From Candidatus Roizmanbacteria bacterium (GTDB lineage: Bacteria > Patescibacteriota > Microgenomatia > UBA1406 > GWC2-37-13), in assembly GCA_013334845.1 (NCBI GenBank), contig JAAXWV010000052.1, positions 1 through 8,759 of the forward strand: DNA of 8,759 nt, written 5' to 3'. Below the pieces are notes generated by a model. It was given only the letters and a program-made list of their open reading frames with translations. It had not been told where the DNA came from and searched no databases. Below, piece after piece: positions 5,691-8,759 of this stretch. Position 1 is the first letter of the stretch. Each line of letters starts with the position of its first letter. The position numbers and the translations under genes are program-made.

Positions 5691-6362
5691 ATGGTAAAGA
5701 ATATTCTGGTAATCGAAGACGATAACGGAATTCAAGAATACCTAAAGGAATTACTATTGGATAACGGATATTCCGTACAAACTGCCTCGGATGGAGTAAT
5801 TGCCCTTACTTACATTAAAAAATCCCAACCCGATTTGGTAATACTTGATCTCGGACTCCCCAATCTTAGCGGCGAAAGTGTATGCCAGGAAATACGGAAA
5901 GATTTTCCTCACCTCCCGATTATTATCCTTACAGCTAAAGATGAAGTGAATGATATCATTCATGGCCTTAATCTCGGGGCAGACGATTATATTACCAAAC
6001 CATTTGTTGGTGACGTATTGCTTGCTCGCATCAAAGCTCGCCTCCGTCAAGGAGATAACAGTGCAAACAAGCTGACCATTGCTGACTTAGAACTCGATAA
6101 TAAGACGCTTGAAGTGCACCGCAGTGGGAAACTTATTCAGCTTACTCCGCAGGAATTTAAACTGCTTCAGTATCTTATGAACAATAAAGGACGAATACTC
6201 ACCCGGGAGATGATATTGAGCCGTATTTGGCTATCGAGTGCCGACATCGAGACTCGGGTCGTTGATGTATATGTAGGATATCTGCGAAAAAAAATCGATG
6301 TCCCGTTCAAGAAAAAACTCATCCACTCCGTACGGGGCTTCGGATATGTTATTAAAGAATAA
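5691..6362 (+). CDS. OmpR/PhoB-family response regulator
   Basis: A 223-residue two-component transcription factor of standard length. The receiver domain (1-about 120) has the acidic pair D10-D11, phosphoacceptor D53 in LVILDLGLP, switch residue T81 and K103 in YITKPF, so it should be phosphorylated normally. The C-terminal winged-helix DNA-binding domain (about 128-222) includes LTPQEFKLLQYLMNNKGRI, RVVDVYVGYLRKKI and the final SVRGFGYVI hairpin. No histidine kinase is adjacent: the next gene is a metal transporter, so the kinase partner is elsewhere or outside the window. The start has a TATAAT box 6 bases upstream and no Shine-Dalgarno sequence. The 201-base region upstream carries two promoters and a direct repeat, pointing to autoregulation. 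Its target genes are unknown; the adjacent Nramp gene has its own promoter. Confidence 0.95.
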   Translation: MVKNILVIEDDNGIQEYLKELLLDNGYSVQTASDGVIALTYIKKSQPDLVILDLGLPNLSGESVCQEIRKDFPHLPIIILTAKDEVNDIIHGLNLGADDYITKPFVGDVLLARIKARLRQGDNSANKLTIADLELDNKTLEVHRSGKLIQLTPQEFKLLQYLMNNKGRILTREMILSRIWLSSADIETRVVDVYVGYLRKKIDVPFKKKLIHSVRGFGYVIKE

Positions 6363-6376
6363 TTATGTGACTGGTT

Positions 6377-6405
6377 TTGACTAAATGGTAACATTACGTT
6401 AGAAT
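6377..6405 (+). promoter_or_regulatory. Sigma-70-type promoter for the Nramp transporter gene
   Basis: TTGACT (6377-6382), exactly 17 bases, then TAGAAT (6400-6405): the best -35 in the window. The -10 ends 8 bases before the ATG at 6414, so at most one or two untranslated bases are expected. I see no clear palindromic operator such as an MntR or Fur box. Confidence 0.7.
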
Positions 6406-6413
6406 GGGAACCG

Positions 6414-7715
6414 ATGGGTACTTCACAATCTTCCCGAGTATTTTCCGATCTGGAACGAGTAATTACAGTCAAAGCAAGCGACTCCTTTTGGAAAAAGGTC
6501 CTCCTCTATATGGGACCAGGATTCCTTGTAGCAGTGGGCTATGTTGATCCGGGAAACTGGGCAACAGATCTTGCTGCTGGTTCAACTTTCGGTTATACCT
6601 TGTTATTTGTCATTTTTATTTCCAACCTTTTTGCACTGCTCCTCCAGTATCTAGCTGCGAAACTAGGGATCGCGAGCGGGCAAAATCTTGCGCAAATATG
6701 TCGTGCTCGCTTTCCTAGGCGTGTCAATATTTTTTTATGGATACTCGCTGAAATTATGATTATTGCCTGTGACACTGCGGAGGTAGTTGGATCGGCAATC
6801 GGAATCAATCTCCTTTTCCATATACCCATTCTGCTTGCAATCGGAATTACCATCGGCGATGTACTTCTGCTCCTATTATTACAGAGACGAGGGTTTCGCT
6901 ATCTGGAGGCATTTGTAATTTCCCTCATTGGAATTATTATTGTTTGTTTCGCTCTTGAACTATTTTTTTCCCAACCTCAACTCTCTGCCATTCTGTACGG
7001 GCTCATCCCCACAACGGAAATTTTCAAAAATCAACAACTGCTATATTTAGGAATCGGCATTCTTGGCGCAACAGTCATGCCGCATAATCTATATCTCCAT
7101 TCAGCGCTCGTACAAACACGCACTTACGGAGATACTTACGAAGCAAAAAAAGAAGCATTGAAGTTTTCCACAATCGATTCGTTTGCTGCTCTCACAATTG
7201 CTCTACTAGTAAATATGTCTATCCTCATTCTCTCGGCCGCTACATTCCATGTAAAAGGCGTTGGGCAGATTGTAGAACTTGGACAAGCATACCAGCTTCT
7301 CGCACCGCTCCTGGGAACAGTCGTTGCCAGCACTGTGTTTGCCATTGCTTTGATAGCTGCTGGGCAGAGTTCGACAGTTACCGCCACATTAGCAGGCCAG
7401 ATAGTTATGGAAGGCTTTGTCAATCTTCAACTACCCCCATGGATACGGCGGCTTGGTGTTCGTATACTCGCTATTACTCCTGCCCTGCTTGCAGTACTTA
7501 TCTTTGGAGAAAACGCACTAGGAAATTTGCTTATTCTTACTCAGGTCATTCTCAGTCTTCAACTATCTTTTGCGGTATTTCCTCTCATCTTTTTTACTAG
7601 TAGTAAAAAGGTGATGGGACGATTTGCCAACTCGCTCCCTGTCCGCATAGCGGCTATCATAACCGGAACAATAATTGCGGCACTCAACCTATGGCTCGTA
7701 ATAACTGTTCTTTAA
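6414..7715 (+). CDS. mntH: Nramp-family divalent metal (Mn2+/Fe2+) transporter
   Basis: A 433-residue multi-helix membrane protein that imports manganese or iron, typically with protons. The two metal-binding motifs are intact: D45-P-G-N48 in the first helix and A219-T-V-M222-P-H-N in the sixth. The metal-binding methionine M222 marks transition-metal transporters and argues against the Nramp-related magnesium transporters, which lack it. About 11 helices can be counted and the length is typical. Helix 1 is preceded by a polar cytoplasmic tail of about 27 residues. The gene has its own strong promoter and lies 51 bases after the response regulator, which may or may not control it. Its TAA overlaps the stop codon of the convergent KGG gene, leaving no space for a terminator between them. 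Confidence 0.93.
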   Translation: MGTSQSSRVFSDLERVITVKASDSFWKKVLLYMGPGFLVAVGYVDPGNWATDLAAGSTFGYTLLFVIFISNLFALLLQYLAAKLGIASGQNLAQICRARFPRRVNIFLWILAEIMIIACDTAEVVGSAIGINLLFHIPILLAIGITIGDVLLLLLLQRRGFRYLEAFVISLIGIIIVCFALELFFSQPQLSAILYGLIPTTEIFKNQQLLYLGIGILGATVMPHNLYLHSALVQTRTYGDTYEAKKEALKFSTIDSFAALTIALLVNMSILILSAATFHVKGVGQIVELGQAYQLLAPLLGTVVASTVFAIALIAAGQSSTVTATLAGQIVMEGFVNLQLPPWIRRLGVRILAITPALLAVLIFGENALGNLLILTQVILSLQLSFAVFPLIFFTSSKKVMGRFANSLPVRIAAIITGTIIAALNLWLVITVL

Positions 7716-7879
7716 TCACGTCCCCGAGCCTGTCCACCTTTTCTGGCGACCTCTTGACGGGTTGCCTTGTTTGCCGCCTGTAACCCTCGTTTTTCATGAT
7801 ACGCCTCACCACCAGCCCGTGCCACTCGTTCACGGGTATCTTCACTCGCAGAAGCAAGCCCTCGTTTATCTTTTGCCAT
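7712..7879 (-). CDS. Small KGG-repeat (general stress-type) protein
   Basis: A 55-residue hydrophilic, highly charged protein. It has the RG(L/F)AS opening (KRGLASAS, residues 5-12) and two copies of the family's R-x-A/V-A-R-x-GG type unit: RVARAGGEA and EVARKGGQA. These are the marks of the KGG/stress-induced small protein family (as in E. coli YciG and Bacillus GsiB), thought to be unstructured protectants; the molecular function is unproven. The ATG at 7879 gives the usual MA(K) start; an in-frame ATG two codons upstream (7885) would add MF. It lies about 52 bases downstream of the GIY-YIG nuclease gene on the same strand, so co-transcription is possible, since I find no convincing promoter or terminator between. 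It overlaps the Nramp stop by four bases (TTAA, 7712-7715). Confidence 0.85.
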   Translation of the reverse strand: MAKDKRGLASASEDTRERVARAGGEAYHEKRGLQAANKATRQEVARKGGQARGRD

Positions 7880-7937
7880 AAACATGATGTGGTAACTACT
7901 AACGTCTTTATCGTATCACTGAAAAGTAATAGCAGAT

Positions 7938-8759
7938 TTAGAACCCCGTAAGATTCGGGTAATGTTCCAATTCTTCCCGATAATTTTCGGAGAGAATACG
8001 CACCTGAGAAGCATGGCTACGCAGATACTGAGTAAGTACGATATATACATCATAGTCGAATGATGCTTCCTCTCGCCATTTTATCCGTTGAGCGTAGTCG
8101 TCCCCTGCTATCTCACCCATCAATATCCATTGATCAAAAATATATCCAGTTGTTAAAGAATCCATAGATTCGGTAACAAGGATCGGGCCCTTATAAGGCC
8201 ATTTTTTAATTCCCTCGTTCATAAATGCCATGTCAAACCTCCGGTTATAATCAATTGCGGATTCTTTCTGACAGCAAGCACCATAGCAACGTTCCAGTTT
8301 ATACATAAAACAGGCACCATTTCCTTTTTCCAGCCCCATAAGTCGCGGGCATAGAGAATATTTTTCTGTCAGATTTTTCAAATGTTGTTTAGCGCTATTT
8401 TTGCTTTTTCCGAGTAAAAGCACCTGGGGGATCTGATCAAAAGTGAGAGGAGCTTCAAAAGTAATAGCGACTTGCTTGTATCCATAATTATCTTGTGATG
8501 CTCGTATCACCGCACTTTTTTCCACCCGTCGCAATCTTTTATTAAAAATCGGCATTTGACTCTTAATAAGTTGTAATTCCAAAAGGAGTGCGCCTAACTC
8601 GCCGGCAGTCGGAATTGACTCAATAGTTGTGACCTGCTGACATAATCTCATTTCGCTGCTGGAACGATAGTCATTGGTGAAATGGGAGAGAACCCGGCTT
8701 TTCATATTAACAGCTTTACCTATATAAAGAACAGTATGTTCTGATGAATAGAAAATATA
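7938..8759 (-). CDS. Cho-like GIY-YIG endonuclease, probably the C-terminal part of a DnaQ-GIY-YIG fusion (5' end outside the window)
   Basis: The frame is open to the right edge, so the N-terminus is missing; 273 residues are visible (numbered from the edge). Residues 1-78 are a GIY-YIG nuclease domain: YIFY at the edge, YIGK (12-15), arginine R22, and catalytic E61 in ALLLELQLIK, followed by PIFNKRLRR. A four-cysteine set C137, C150, C158, C162 (spacing 12, 7, 3) matches the UvrC pattern reported to hold a 4Fe-4S cluster. The following WPYKGPI motif and the absence of the UVR and RNase H-like domains of UvrC point to the Cho type, which cuts on the 5' side of lesions in repair. In many bacteria this module is fused behind a DEDD exonuclease (DnaQ-like); whether that holds here cannot be seen. 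The methionine at 8705 lies inside the conserved domain and is not the true start. Confidence 0.88.
   Translation of the reverse strand, partial: YIFYSSEHTVLYIGKAVNMKSRVLSHFTNDYRSSSEMRLCQQVTTIESIPTAGELGALLLELQLIKSQMPIFNKRLRRVEKSAVIRASQDNYGYKQVAITFEAPLTFDQIPQVLLLGKSKNSAKQHLKNLTEKYSLCPRLMGLEKGNGACFMYKLERCYGACCQKESAIDYNRRFDMAFMNEGIKKWPYKGPILVTESMDSLTTGYIFDQWILMGEIAGDDYAQRIKWREEASFDYDVYIVLTQYLRSHASQVRILSENYREELEHYPNLTGF

Noticed and set aside
5641..5697. An 18-codon reading frame before and overlapping the response regulator start (ATG in the upstream TATAAT)
   Set aside because: Its ATG overlaps the promoter hexamer, so transcripts from that promoter would not contain it; there is no sign of coding constraint.
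1..8759. A CRISPR array, defence system or prophage
   Set aside because: I found no regularly spaced repeats, no cas, toxin-antitoxin or phage structural genes; apart from the left edge and the small repeat element, the content is housekeeping and envelope genes.

Overview
The window looks like chromosomal DNA from a Candidate Phyla Radiation (Patescibacteria) bacterium, perhaps of the Microgenomates type. This rests on gene style, not on a marker gene: a GIY-YIG nuclease of the DnaQ/Cho type, a tiny KGG-repeat protein, a membrane-anchored thermonuclease, a tRNA without encoded CCA, and compact genes with almost no Shine-Dalgarno sequences. Standard decoding works throughout, and all nine stop codons are TAA.

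Layout. At the left edge (62-418) lies an AT-rich membrane protein that looks like the C-terminal half of a larger family. Next come a minus-strand tRNA-Pro(UGG) with its own terminator, and an intergenic stretch with two repeat types, including an inverted-repeat element (666-767) with a hairpin at each end. Six plus-strand genes follow: an exported staphylococcal-type nuclease, an M29 aminopeptidase, an anchored protein with two similar PsbP/Mog1-like domains, a fusion of vitamin K epoxide reductase (VKOR) to a class-2-like dihydroorotate dehydrogenase (DHODH), an OmpR/PhoB response regulator, and an Nramp manganese/iron transporter. Two minus-strand genes close the window: a 55-residue KGG-repeat protein not separated from the Nramp gene (their stop codons overlap), and a Cho-like nuclease whose 5' end lies beyond the right edge.

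Two points stand out. First, the 511-residue VKOR-DHODH protein joins two enzymes that both normally pass electrons to quinone. The predicted topology places the disulfide-forming cysteines outside and the pyrimidine-biosynthesis domain inside. The window's two exported proteins each carry exactly two cysteines, so they are plausible substrates. Second, each of the six plus-strand genes from 859 on has a sigma-70-type -10 hexamer ending 5-8 bases before its ATG, so transcripts should begin at or within a few bases of the start codon. This suggests leaderless, mostly single-gene transcription. The response regulator also has a second upstream promoter that overlaps an 11-bp direct repeat, a layout typical of OmpR/PhoB-family binding sites.
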